Origin: Fluviicola sp.
GTDB lineage: Bacteria; Bacteroidota; Bacteroidia; Flavobacteriales_D; Crocinitomicaceae
NCBI GenBank assembly: GCA_029866325.1
Contig: JARWZO010000008.1
Span: 1 to 64,000 of the forward strand
Reading direction: 5' to 3'
Length of the DNA: 64,000 nt
Part shown: one piece after another, positions 8,958-17,446 of the stretch
Layout: each line of letters starts with the position of its first letter
How positions within the stretch are numbered: the first letter of the stretch is position 1
Position numbers and translations under genes: made by a program
Notes under the pieces: model-generated
Told to the model about the DNA's origin: nothing
Seen by the model: the letters and a program-made list of their open reading frames with translations, nothing else
Databases searched by the model: none

Positions 8958-10580
8958 TTAATCTGAGTGATACGTATATTTTGATAGAAAGGAGATCAAA
9001 TCTATCTCGGTATGTGTTAGATTTAGTTTTTTGCGCAACCTGGAACGTGCTATGGTAATACTGTGTACACTTTGTCCGGTAATCGCAGAAATTTCTTTGC
9101 TAGACATATTCAATGAAAGGAAAGCACACAGCTTGCGTTCGTTGGGCGTTAAACCGGGGAAATCATTTTCGAGTGCTACAAAAAACTGTGGATTTACTTT
9201 TTCAAAACGAATCTCGAACTCTTCCCATCGTTTGTTGTTTAAGTTTCCTTTCAATTCGCGGATAAGGTCTTGAATAACTTCTTGTTGTTCTTTCGATCCT
9301 TTTGGAAGAGTGTCGCGTAACTTATCCGACAAGCCATTTACCAAGTTGTCTTTTTCGAGTAAATACAATGCTTTTGCCGCTACTTCACGCTCAGTTGCAT
9401 CCAGTTCCAATTGCATTCGTTCTTTTTCTAAGCGTTGATTTTCAGATTGTATTGCATTGAGGATACGCCGCGATTTTTGGCGTTTAACCAATATGTAAAT
9501 AACCCCAATGGCCGTTAATGCAATCAAAACTGAGATGATCAACCATAGATTTGCCCGATCATTTTCAGAACGTAATTTCAATTGATTTAATCTGCTAGTG
9601 GTTTTTAATTGATTGATGCGCAATTTGTAGTCATAGGCGAATGACTGATTGGATAAATCAGACTGTCTGCTCGAATCAATGTAAACCAATTCAATCAACC
9701 GATTTTCATACGCCAATTCAAAATTATTCTGAGAGGCATAAGCTTTGGAAATTCCTCTAAACAACTGGGCTTTTTCATTGTAGGTCGGCAAATAACTCAA
9801 TCGCTTTTTTGCTTGTTCAAAATAAGACAAAGCCAAGTTGGATTCTCCTTGATCAAAACTAAAAAGCCCCATGTAAATGTACCGTTGCACATCATCGGTT
9901 TTTTCAGGTGTTAGCAGCGCTATTTTTAATGAACTTTCCAAATAATGATGCGCACTATCCGGTAGATTGAGGTAAATAAAAGCAACCCCCATGTTGTTTA
10001 ATATGGCTGACTCTAAGACTTGGTTGTTGTTTGTTCTGCTAACGGTGAGTCCTTCTTTGTAAATACGTAAAGCCTTTTTAAATTGGCCTTTTGCAATGAG
10101 TGCAATTCCGTAATTACATAAAATATTATCTCTTCGATAATTGGTATTGCTTTGCTCACTTAAAGAAAGTGCCCGCTCAAATTGTTTGTACGCTTTTTCA
10201 TGATTGGTGGCATCATAGTAATATAACTCGCCCAATTTATCTTCGTAAAACAGTTTTAATTCTACATTTCTGGATGAATCGGCTAAGTGTTTTAATTGAG
10301 ACATATAATACATGGCTCTTTCAAAATCATTCATGCGTGTGATCATCACTGTAGCCAGTTTATCCAGCACATCTCTTTCACATTCTACGAGACGGTTTTT
10401 TTTAGCAAGATCAAGGGCATAATGTAGTTGATTGACCCCAGACGACGGTTTTGATTCAAACAAATAATCAGAATCGTTGAGAATGGACGTTATTTCTTTG
10501 ACAACTGCTCTGCTTTTCTGCGCTCTCAAAGAGAATACACAAAAGAAAACTCCAAGAATTAGCATTCCTCTCTTGACCAT
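8958..10580 (-). CDS. Membrane-anchored TPR protein with LuxR-type HTH
   Basis: 540 residues from ATG 10580. A signal peptide is followed by five or six tetratricopeptide-like helices (about 50-310), one transmembrane helix (345-365, LIISVLIALTAIGVIYILV), a coiled coil (375-415) and a C-terminal helix-turn-helix of LuxR/GerE type (about 476-535, 'LTPNERKLCAFL...KEISAITGQSVHSI...RLRKKL'). Such periplasmic-TPR/cytosolic-HTH regulators are common in Bacteroidota and presumably transmit an envelope signal directly to DNA. No kinase or receiver domain is present. The target is unknown; T9SS protein genes flank it on both sides. Its ATG is preceded by TAAATTTTG with a 3-nt gap. Confidence 0.82.
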   Translation of the reverse strand: MVKRGMLILGVFFCVFSLRAQKSRAVVKEITSILNDSDYLFESKPSSGVNQLHYALDLAKKNRLVECERDVLDKLATVMITRMNDFERAMYYMSQLKHLADSSRNVELKLFYEDKLGELYYYDATNHEKAYKQFERALSLSEQSNTNYRRDNILCNYGIALIAKGQFKKALRIYKEGLTVSRTNNNQVLESAILNNMGVAFIYLNLPDSAHHYLESSLKIALLTPEKTDDVQRYIYMGLFSFDQGESNLALSYFEQAKKRLSYLPTYNEKAQLFRGISKAYASQNNFELAYENRLIELVYIDSSRQSDLSNQSFAYDYKLRINQLKTTSRLNQLKLRSENDRANLWLIISVLIALTAIGVIYILVKRQKSRRILNAIQSENQRLEKERMQLELDATEREVAAKALYLLEKDNLVNGLSDKLRDTLPKGSKEQQEVIQDLIRELKGNLNNKRWEEFEIRFEKVNPQFFVALENDFPGLTPNERKLCAFLSLNMSSKEISAITGQSVHSITIARSRLRKKLNLTHTEIDLISFLSKYTYHSD

Positions 10581-10583
10581 AAC

Positions 10584-10592
10584 CAAAATTTA
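10584..10592 (-). promoter_or_regulatory. Possible -7 box (TAAATTTTG) 3 nt before the ATG
   Basis: The minus strand reads TAAATTTTG-GTT-ATG. It has one base more between TA and TTTG than the consensus, so this is the weakest of the leaderless-type boxes. Confidence 0.3.
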
Positions 10593-10658
10593 CACAACGA
10601 ATTGTAGTAGTCGTTATGCAATGTTATAAAAAAAAGAGGTATTACTCAGGTTCTGACA

Positions 10659-13169
10659 TTATTCAACCGCAATCTTACTGCTAAACGTTTCGCCGTTTGC
10701 TGTATAAGTCAACAAGTAAAAACCTGCCGGTAAGTCAACGGTTACAACCACCATTCCCGATTTGGTTTCGGTTTGAAAAGCCACTTTCTTTCCGTTTAAG
10801 TCAACCAATTGAATCTGTTCGATCGGGTGAACTGTTTTTTGAACAATAGAAAACGTGTTTTTTACAGGATTCGGGTAAATCAGTGCGTAGGTATCTGTGA
10901 TTCCCACCTCACTAACTCCTGCAACGGAGGTCGCGCATAAATCTACTTCCCAAATACCACGTCCGAAAGTTCCTGCGCGCAATTTGTTGGCCGCCGGAGC
11001 AATTTTAAGATCGTTAACAAAGGTAATCGGTAAGTTCTCTCCATACGGCTCCCATGAAGTCATCACCGAATCACGGTAATAGACACCATAATCGTTTCCT
11101 ACATATAACCGTCCGGGACTATTCGGCTCAGTGATAATCACATTGCATGGAACATTTGGCAAACCGGTCGAGTAATTCACCCAAGTAGTTCCGCCATTTG
11201 TACTCTTGTAGACTTTGGTATTATTGGTATATCCACCTCGACTTACATAAATGTGATCGTGATTGGCGGGATCGAGCGCAATGCGGGTAATCGGTGCGTT
11301 TCCGGGTAAATTATAGGTTGTCCACGAACCACCGCCGTCCATTGTTTTGAGCAATTGATCAGAATACGAAGCAAAAATCACATCCTGATCGGTGGCCGAA
11401 ATTTCAATATCAACAACTCCTTCAGATGGATTGACCGTGTTTGTACCGATTTCAAACCATGTATTTCCTTTATTCGGCGATCTAAAAATACGATTGTATC
11501 CTGCTACCAGTTCATCGCTATTAGTGGGATCTATTTCATAAGGAGTCACCCACTGCCCTACCTGATCACCCGGTAAGTTATCGGAAATATTGGTTGTGGT
11601 TGAACCGCCATTCAATGTTCGTTCCAAGCCGGTTCCATTGATATAACACGTGTAATATTCCTGAATATTATCCGGACGCATGGCTACTTCCATTCCATCG
11701 CCACCATTGGCATTGATCCAGCTTCCATTCGGAAGACGTTTTCTTCCACCATTATCCTGCGTACCGCCAATCATCACCAAAGCATGATTTCCGGCATTCG
11801 CGATGCGATAAAACTGACCAATTTTTAATCCGTTTGAAAGATCGGTCCATTGATCTGTGGTTTCATTGAGTTTGTAAACTCCGCCGTCATTACAGAAATA
11901 AACATGTGAAGAATTGTTCGAATAAGCTATATAATGAAAGTCTGCATGAATCTCGGTAAACTGACCACTTCCCCACCAGTCGGTGATTTGCGTCCAGCTG
12001 CTTCCGCCATTCGTAGAACGATACGCCACAACATAACCGCAATAAAGTGTGTTGACATCATTCGGAGAATAACCGATCATTGTGTTTTCAGGCGTATCTG
12101 CTAGTTGATTATAGGTGGCACCTCCATCCAGACTTTGAAATAACGGACGAAGACCGCCATAATCGCAGCTTACCAACAAACGATCAACATCCAACGGTGT
12201 GGTTGCCAAGGTAATGAAGTTGTAATTCCACGTAAAAGCTGTAATTGCTGCCCAAGTAGCACCTGCGTCTGTGGATTTAAATACCTGACTTACTCCCCAA
12301 TAATCGTCGAGAGCTGCGTAAATAACGTTTCCATCGTCCGGTTTAAACGAAACGGAACTATAAGAACCGGCGCGAATAGTGGTCCAATTTACGCCACCAT
12401 CAACCGTTCTAAACAAACCGTTTGTAGTTGCCGCTACAATCACACTCGGATTAGTCGGACTCATTTTCAATTCATAAATAGCTGTTGCGTCGAGTGTAAA
12501 CACCAAATCGGTTGGCAACCAAGTAGCACCGGCATCGGTAGATTTATAAACACCTGTTGAGGATGTCCACCAGCCTGAATTATCACCGTTGGAAACATAT
12601 AATGTATTTGGGTTACTCGGGTCGATCAAAAGGTTACTCGCCGCTCCGTAAGGCAATCCGTCATCTGCGGAAGCGTAGGTTTGGCCGCCATCTGTTGTCT
12701 TCCAGATTCCACCACCGGGTGAACAGACATAAAACAGCTGATCGTTGGCCGGATGAAACGTAACACAGGTTGTTCTTCCGATTCCCCAATAACCGCCGTC
12801 ATTGTCAACCTGATCGATAAACGTCCAGTCGCACAACGCGCTTTTGGCCACTTTTTGTTTGGCTTTCTCATTGGCAAAAGCTTCCAACACTACTTCCGGA
12901 GAAGGTAGATATCCATCTTCGGTAAGACGAAACTGCATGAAGTATTTCCATTGCTGGTACTTGTTGTATTCGGAACCTTCTTCTTCCTTTTCGGAAGCGT
13001 TGATGCGTTCAGTAGAATCGGCAGATTCTTTAAAATAGGTTTCAATTTGCGTACACAGTTCCTGAAAAGTGGCTGTTTTGTTCGCGTAAACCAATTGTTT
13101 CCATCCTTGCGATTGTGCCATGACAACAGGAGTAAACACTAGAAATGTTATGAGATGTAGAGCTTTCAT
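10659..13169 (-). CDS. T9SS type A protein with BNR/sortilin-like beta-propeller repeats
   Basis: 836 residues. A signal peptide (about 1-18) is followed by a propeller built from repeated 'VYKSTDAGATW', 'LFRTVDGGVNWT' and 'YRSTNGGSSWT' units (Asp-box, S-x-D-x-G-x-T-W) from about 150 to 750, as in BNR/Vps10/YCF48-like proteins. The last ~75 residues (IYPNPVKNTF... to AVE) form a T9SS type A sorting domain. Asp-box propellers occur in glycosidases and in structural surface proteins; I see no catalytic signature, so the activity is open. Predicted cell-surface or secreted. The -7-like box TATCTTTG is 4 nt before its ATG. Confidence 0.88.
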   Translation of the reverse strand: MKALHLITFLVFTPVVMAQSQGWKQLVYANKTATFQELCTQIETYFKESADSTERINASEKEEEGSEYNKYQQWKYFMQFRLTEDGYLPSPEVVLEAFANEKAKQKVAKSALCDWTFIDQVDNDGGYWGIGRTTCVTFHPANDQLFYVCSPGGGIWKTTDGGQTYASADDGLPYGAASNLLIDPSNPNTLYVSNGDNSGWWTSSTGVYKSTDAGATWLPTDLVFTLDATAIYELKMSPTNPSVIVAATTNGLFRTVDGGVNWTTIRAGSYSSVSFKPDDGNVIYAALDDYWGVSQVFKSTDAGATWAAITAFTWNYNFITLATTPLDVDRLLVSCDYGGLRPLFQSLDGGATYNQLADTPENTMIGYSPNDVNTLYCGYVVAYRSTNGGSSWTQITDWWGSGQFTEIHADFHYIAYSNNSSHVYFCNDGGVYKLNETTDQWTDLSNGLKIGQFYRIANAGNHALVMIGGTQDNGGRKRLPNGSWINANGGDGMEVAMRPDNIQEYYTCYINGTGLERTLNGGSTTTNISDNLPGDQVGQWVTPYEIDPTNSDELVAGYNRIFRSPNKGNTWFEIGTNTVNPSEGVVDIEISATDQDVIFASYSDQLLKTMDGGGSWTTYNLPGNAPITRIALDPANHDHIYVSRGGYTNNTKVYKSTNGGTTWVNYSTGLPNVPCNVIITEPNSPGRLYVGNDYGVYYRDSVMTSWEPYGENLPITFVNDLKIAPAANKLRAGTFGRGIWEVDLCATSVAGVSEVGITDTYALIYPNPVKNTFSIVQKTVHPIEQIQLVDLNGKKVAFQTETKSGMVVVTVDLPAGFYLLTYTANGETFSSKIAVE

Positions 13170-13173
13170 GTTT

Positions 13174-13181
13174 CAAAGATA
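13174..13181 (-). promoter_or_regulatory. -7 box TATCTTTG, 4 nt before the ATG
   Basis: The minus strand reads TATCTTTG-AAAC-ATG, a perfect TAnnTTTG match. It predicts a leaderless mRNA for the propeller protein gene. Confidence 0.55.
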
Positions 13182-13474
13182 GAAAACGCACTCAACTGAC
13201 GTGTTCAATTTTGAACCATTCAGTCAATAATCGGATGCTTTGAATCAATATATTGACAAAAACGATTTAGCACTCCTTTTGTTGACGTTTTTCACCAATT
13301 GAAACCATCTAATTTAAATTCGTAAAACGAAAATTTTCGAACTCTTTTTTTTAGTCGATCAACTTAATTTGGAACACATAATTCGACCAAAATCGGAGGT
13401 TCGTAGTAATTCGAGGAGATCATATTGAATCGGATATATTTTGAAATGATAGGATCAACTATTTTTTTAAGCTC

Positions 13475-13536
13475 GTTCGTAATATTGCAAATTGGCATAT
13501 CAAATAACCCGACGTAAATTTCGCAATATTACGAAC
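13475..13536. repeat. 55-bp palindrome family, copy A
   Basis: Arms GTTCGTAATATTGC (13475-13488) and GCAATATTACGAAC (13523-13536), 14 bp perfect. The interior AAATTGGCATATCAAATAAC is shared with the other copies. It lies in a 581-bp intergenic region that otherwise holds no gene. Confidence 0.85.
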
Positions 13537-13588
13537 AGATTAAAGTTTGAAAATCAAGATTTAAATCGGACCAACAAAGTGATGTCGT

Positions 13589-13642
13589 GAACGGGGCGTG
13601 TCAAAAGAAAGTGATTCAACTTTTTTTTGACACGCCCCGTTC
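13589..13642. repeat. Perfect 18-bp inverted repeat abutting palindrome copy B
   Basis: GAACGGGGCGTGTCAAAA (13589-13606) pairs exactly with 13625-13642, with an 18-nt loop ending in a T run. The right arm overlaps the left arm of copy B by 4 bp (13639-13642). The G+C-rich stem is unlike the surrounding A+T-rich DNA. Confidence 0.8.
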
Positions 13643-13699
13643 GTAATATTGCAAATTGGCATGTCAAATAACCCGACGTAAATTCGCAATATTACGAAC
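13639..13699. repeat. 55-bp palindrome family, copy B
   Basis: Arms GTTCGTAATATTGC (13639-13652) and GCAATATTACGAAC (13686-13699). The interior differs from copy A by a G for A (GGCATGTCAAATAACCCG) and by one base less. It is in the same orientation as copy A, 164 bp on. Confidence 0.85.
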
Positions 13700-13750
13700 G
13701 GTATTTGATCGTTTTTAAAACTGATAAATGATTATCAAGCCTAAAACAAC

Positions 13751-15865
13751 CTACTCTGAAATAGACTCTTCCGTAACGTTCAATTTACTTCGTTTTCTAC
13801 TATACAAGAAATAAATCAACAAACCGGCTGCCAGCCAAATGGTGAAGGCAATCCAGTTTTTTAGTTCTACCTGACTCATCATATAAAGACATGACAGCAA
13901 TCCGAGGAGTGGAATCATGGAAAAATTCTTTCGAACTGTTACCACTGTGATAAACAAGGTAAACAGGATGAAAATCCAAGTCGGAATTTTGTGTGCAAAA
14001 TGAATGAACCCTGAATTGTACAAGCGCTTTTTCGAAACACCGATTTCTTTCAAAGCAACTTCCAACGGAACTTTCGGTGCTTGTTCAAAATAAGCCTTCA
14101 AGTTCTTTTCATAGAGTTTAAAGCCGTCTTCATCGTAATTAATCAGGAATGATTTCAAGCTATCCTGAATTTTAGTATCCAATTCTGAAAGCGGTTTTTT
14201 GTGGTTTTTCACCTTGATAGCTTTCAATGCGTCAGGCAAATCAATTTTCGATTCCTGCTCAAAATAAGCCACCATATCAGATCCCAATCGATTGACACCC
14301 AAACTATCTATCGCTAGGATATTCGCATGGAGTTGCTTGGCTTCTTTGGCAGACAAATCGGCAATCATGTCACTTTGATCCTTTAGTGTTTCTTTATTGG
14401 TAAGGAAATCCATGGTTGGCTGTTTGAGCTCCGAGGTGAATAAAAACACAATCATTCCCACCACCAAAAGTGGCATAATGTATTTCCCATTCAGATAGGG
14501 CGTTTTGAATTTTCCACGTGGAATATCCGTTCGGTTTTGGAGCATCAACACACCACCGCACACCAATACAAAAGCAAACAAGGTTCCGATACTGCACAAA
14601 TCGGTTACCATTGTCAAGTTCATGAACAAAGCCGGCACTGCCACCACAAAACCAACTACTACCGTTGCAAACGAAGGTGTTTTAAATCGCGGATGCACTT
14701 TAGAGAATCGTTTCGGCAACAACCCGTCACGACTCATACTCATCCAGATTCGCGGTTGCCCCATTTGGAACACCAACAATACCGAAGCCATAGCAACCAC
14801 AGCACTTACAGCAATGATTCCCGACATCCATTTCAGGTCAATTTCCCGGAACACAAAAGCCAACGGATCGCCCACAGCAAGTGTTTTGTAGGAAACCATT
14901 CCCGTTAAGATCAGTGAAATAACAATGTATAACACGGTACAAATAATAATGGCCCACATCATTCCTCGCGGCAAATCGCGCTGCGGATTTTCACATTCTT
15001 CAGCAGTCGTAGAAATGGCATCAAAACCTATGTAGGCGAAGAAAACCGCTGAGACTCCTTTCAAAATTCCGGAAACGCCATTCGGCGCAAAAGGTGACCA
15101 ATTATCCGAATCGACATAGAAAACACCCACTGCAATGACCAACAGAATAATGGCCAGTTTTACTACTACCATTACGTTACTGGCGTTACGTGATTCTTTC
15201 ATACCGCGGTAAACCAACCAAGTGATAAATATAATGATGAACAATGCCGGAATATCCAAAATGATCCGCAATCCGAAAAACGACGGTGCGTTTGTCCAAG
15301 CAGTATGTGCGTCTTGTAATGATTCACCAAGGTTCGCGAATGATTTTCCACCCTGCATCAATCCCACGGCTTCCTGATAACCGTTGGAGGCTGTGAGATA
15401 ATCTGTTTGAATCCATTGCGGTAAGTGCATCCCGAGACCTTCGAGCATTCCTGTAAAATAATCACTCCACGAAATGGCGACCGTTATATTCCCGATGGCG
15501 TATTCCATGATGAGTGCCCAACCGATGATCCAAGCAATGATTTCACCGAAAGCAACATACGAATAGGTATAAGCACTTCCCGAGACCGGAACCATCGACG
15601 CAAATTCAGCATAAGCGAAAGCTGCAAAACCGCAGGCAATGGCAGTAAACAAAAACAAGAAGATTACCGCAGGACCACCATCTGCACTGGCTGTACCGAT
15701 TGTACTGAAAATTCCCGCACCGATAATGGCCGCAATACCAAACGCAGCAAGATCACGTACACGCAAGTGACGCCCCATTGCTCCATGTCCGTCACTCTCG
15801 CGCTGTTCTACTGCTTTGAGGATGTCTTGAACTGTTTTTTTTCTGAATAAGGAGTTTTTTGCCAT
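13751..15865 (-). CDS. APC-family amino acid permease with an extra extramembrane domain
   Basis: 704 residues from ATG 15865 (a TTG three codons upstream is also open). The N-terminal ~480 residues are a cationic/YfnA-type amino acid transporter: 'GIAAIIGAGIFSTIG' in TM1, 'ISTTAEECENPQRDLPRG' around 285-300, about 11-12 membrane helices. Typical relatives are 450-500 residues. Here an insert of about 140 residues (482-619) separates two groups of helices and carries an internal duplication: 'YFEQESKIDLPDALKAIKV' near 534 and 'YFEQAPKVPLEVALKEIGV' near 592. Two or three further helices follow. The substrate is probably an amino acid; the role of the insert is unknown. Upstream TACTTTTG lies at 15890-15897. 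Confidence 0.88.
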   Translation of the reverse strand: MAKNSLFRKKTVQDILKAVEQRESDGHGAMGRHLRVRDLAAFGIAAIIGAGIFSTIGTASADGGPAVIFLFLFTAIACGFAAFAYAEFASMVPVSGSAYTYSYVAFGEIIAWIIGWALIMEYAIGNITVAISWSDYFTGMLEGLGMHLPQWIQTDYLTASNGYQEAVGLMQGGKSFANLGESLQDAHTAWTNAPSFFGLRIILDIPALFIIIFITWLVYRGMKESRNASNVMVVVKLAIILLVIAVGVFYVDSDNWSPFAPNGVSGILKGVSAVFFAYIGFDAISTTAEECENPQRDLPRGMMWAIIICTVLYIVISLILTGMVSYKTLAVGDPLAFVFREIDLKWMSGIIAVSAVVAMASVLLVFQMGQPRIWMSMSRDGLLPKRFSKVHPRFKTPSFATVVVGFVVAVPALFMNLTMVTDLCSIGTLFAFVLVCGGVLMLQNRTDIPRGKFKTPYLNGKYIMPLLVVGMIVFLFTSELKQPTMDFLTNKETLKDQSDMIADLSAKEAKQLHANILAIDSLGVNRLGSDMVAYFEQESKIDLPDALKAIKVKNHKKPLSELDTKIQDSLKSFLINYDEDGFKLYEKNLKAYFEQAPKVPLEVALKEIGVSKKRLYNSGFIHFAHKIPTWIFILFTLFITVVTVRKNFSMIPLLGLLSCLYMMSQVELKNWIAFTIWLAAGLLIYFLYSRKRSKLNVTEESISE

Positions 15866-16185
15866 GGTTTTCAATCATTGTAGTGGAAACAAAAGTAAAA
15901 AATAAACAATGTACTTGGCAGTGGTTGGTTTTTACTAATTTGTTATTGGTGATTCGTTTATTCTAAACTTTAAGTAATAAAAGTGTGAAATAAAACAATC
16001 ATTCTGAGCGCATGTTGAAAAAGTTTATCGATCATTCTCGGACTGTTTTTCCAACCTTTTCCCTTTTCCTGCATTACTACTACAACAAACACCAAACAAC
16101 GCATTCACAAACAGGATTTACCGTACATCCAATAATTGAACAAGCGGTGACTGTTTTTTTTGTAAGTTTGAAAACACTTAAAAAC
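15866..16185. promoter_or_regulatory. Divergent promoter region between the APC transporter and a T9SS gene
   Basis: About 320 bp without a convincing gene. Minus-strand -7-like box TACTTTTG (15890-15897) points to the transporter; plus-strand TAAGTTTG (16163-16170) points to the T9SS gene, with TTG at 16136-16138, 24 nt upstream. An in-frame 5' extension of the T9SS gene to 16012 lacks signal-peptide character and is not called. Confidence 0.45.
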
Positions 16186-16194
16186 ATGAATAAC

Positions 16195-17214
16195 ATGAAG
16201 AAAAATCTACTTATTGCCTCACTTTTACTAAGCGGAGCTGCGTCTGCACAATTTACGCAAAGCAACGAGCCAGCTACCGGAGTTTCACAAGCTATGTATG
16301 AATTAGAAGAAACTGCTGATCCTTATGCAAGTTTCACCGGTTCAGGTCAAACTTGGGATTACAGTAGCTATTTTGGTTTGGATAACAGCCCACGTACATT
16401 TAGTGTAACTACAGCAGCAGCTGATCCTCAAGGAGCAGATTTCCCAGGAGCTGCAAAAGCGGTGAGCATTGAAGGTTTCATTACTACATTTATCAGCTCT
16501 GATGCTTCTTCTCGCAACTCTCAAGGTTTCTCGTATGATGCAGGTGCTCCTTTCGGTATTGTAAACGTAGTATTGGATATAGACGACGAATTATTGATGA
16601 ACTACCCTATGGCATTGACCAATTCATTGGTAGATGTTTACGCAGGCACGGCTTTCACAAGTTCAGGTGACTTCCCGACAACAGGAAATAACGCTTGTAC
16701 GGTTGATGGCTCAGGAACATTGATTTTGAACGGTTCTACAACTCACACAGGTGTATTGAGATATAAATTGATTGATACCGCTTCTGCAAACACCGGAATT
16801 TTGGGTATCGTAGATATTATCCGTACACAATACGAATACTACGAATTAGGTGCAAACCAAGACATGCCATTGTTGATCCACTCTACGCTTTCAATTGTTG
16901 TGGGTGGTGGTGCTCCAACTGAAACAGTTGCTGTATTAAGTTACGTTTCACCTGATGGTTTCTTGTCAGTAAACACAAACGAATTAGCCGGTGTAACGGT
17001 TTACCCTAATCCTGCTACTGAAACAATTTCGGTGAAAGGTTTAACTGCTGATGCTCAGTTGACATTGGTTGATGCACAAGGTAAAACGGTTGCTAGCAAA
17101 GCTGTTGAAGCAGGTTTCGCTTCTATGGATATCAACACTGTAACTGCCGGAGTTTACTTCTTGCATGTTACTTCGAATGACCAAACTACTGTTGAACGAG
17201 TTGTTGTAAGATAA
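16195..17214 (+). CDS. T9SS type A sorting domain-containing secreted protein
   Basis: 339 residues from ATG 16195, chosen because MKKNLLIASLLLSGAASAQ is a clean signal peptide; ATG 16186 is the alternative. The body is low in charge and Gly/Ser/Thr-rich, with 'SGQTWDYSSY' near the start, a pattern seen in other Bacteroidota secreted proteins of unknown function. The last ~75 residues (VYPNPATETISVKGL ... GVYFLHVTSNDQTTVERVVVR) are a T9SS type A sorting domain. Codon use is strongly biased, which hints at high expression (impression, not calculated). A clear terminator follows. Confidence 0.85.
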   Translation: MKKNLLIASLLLSGAASAQFTQSNEPATGVSQAMYELEETADPYASFTGSGQTWDYSSYFGLDNSPRTFSVTTAAADPQGADFPGAAKAVSIEGFITTFISSDASSRNSQGFSYDAGAPFGIVNVVLDIDDELLMNYPMALTNSLVDVYAGTAFTSSGDFPTTGNNACTVDGSGTLILNGSTTHTGVLRYKLIDTASANTGILGIVDIIRTQYEYYELGANQDMPLLIHSTLSIVVGGGAPTETVAVLSYVSPDGFLSVNTNELAGVTVYPNPATETISVKGLTADAQLTLVDAQGKTVASKAVEAGFASMDINTVTAGVYFLHVTSNDQTTVERVVVR

Positions 17215-17239
17215 TTTCTTCTTCAGATAAAAAAGTTAG

Positions 17240-17277
17240 CAAGCGCGGTTCCCTTAGGCGGATCGCGCTTGTTTTTT
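17240..17277 (+). terminator. Rho-independent terminator of the T9SS gene
   Basis: CAAGCGCG (17240-17247) pairs with CGCGCTTG (17264-17271) and is followed by T6. It lies 26 bp after the stop codon at 17214. Confidence 0.8.
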
Positions 17278-17297
17278 GGAGTGCTTATTCAATAAGT

Positions 17298-17330
17298 CCT
17301 CCCCCTCAATCCCCCTCCAAAGGGGGAAGT
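17298..17330. repeat. CCTCCCCCTCAATCCCCCTCC-type repeat with small hairpin
   Basis: C-rich stretch ending in CCCCCTCCAAAGGGGGAAG. It is similar to 19823-19855, where the related sequence forms the end of a coding region. I recall near-identical strings as dispersed repeats in other Bacteroidota genomes (memory, not searched). Confidence 0.5.
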
Positions 17331-17446
17331 CGAATCACCATCCTTTTTTTGAGATTAAAAACCACCTTGATTGTTAACAAAACCTTTCTGTAACCAAACA
17401 TCTATTCTGCATTTTTACTGATATTTGGATGGCATAAAACAACTGC

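Noticed and set aside
13475-13699. CRISPR-like repeats
   Set aside because: Only two copies per site, spacing about 160 bp, the repeat is a long palindrome and no cas gene is present.
15876-16194. 5' extension of the T9SS gene to 16012
   Set aside because: The added ~58 residues would place the clear signal peptide in the middle of the protein, and a -7 box lies inside the extension.
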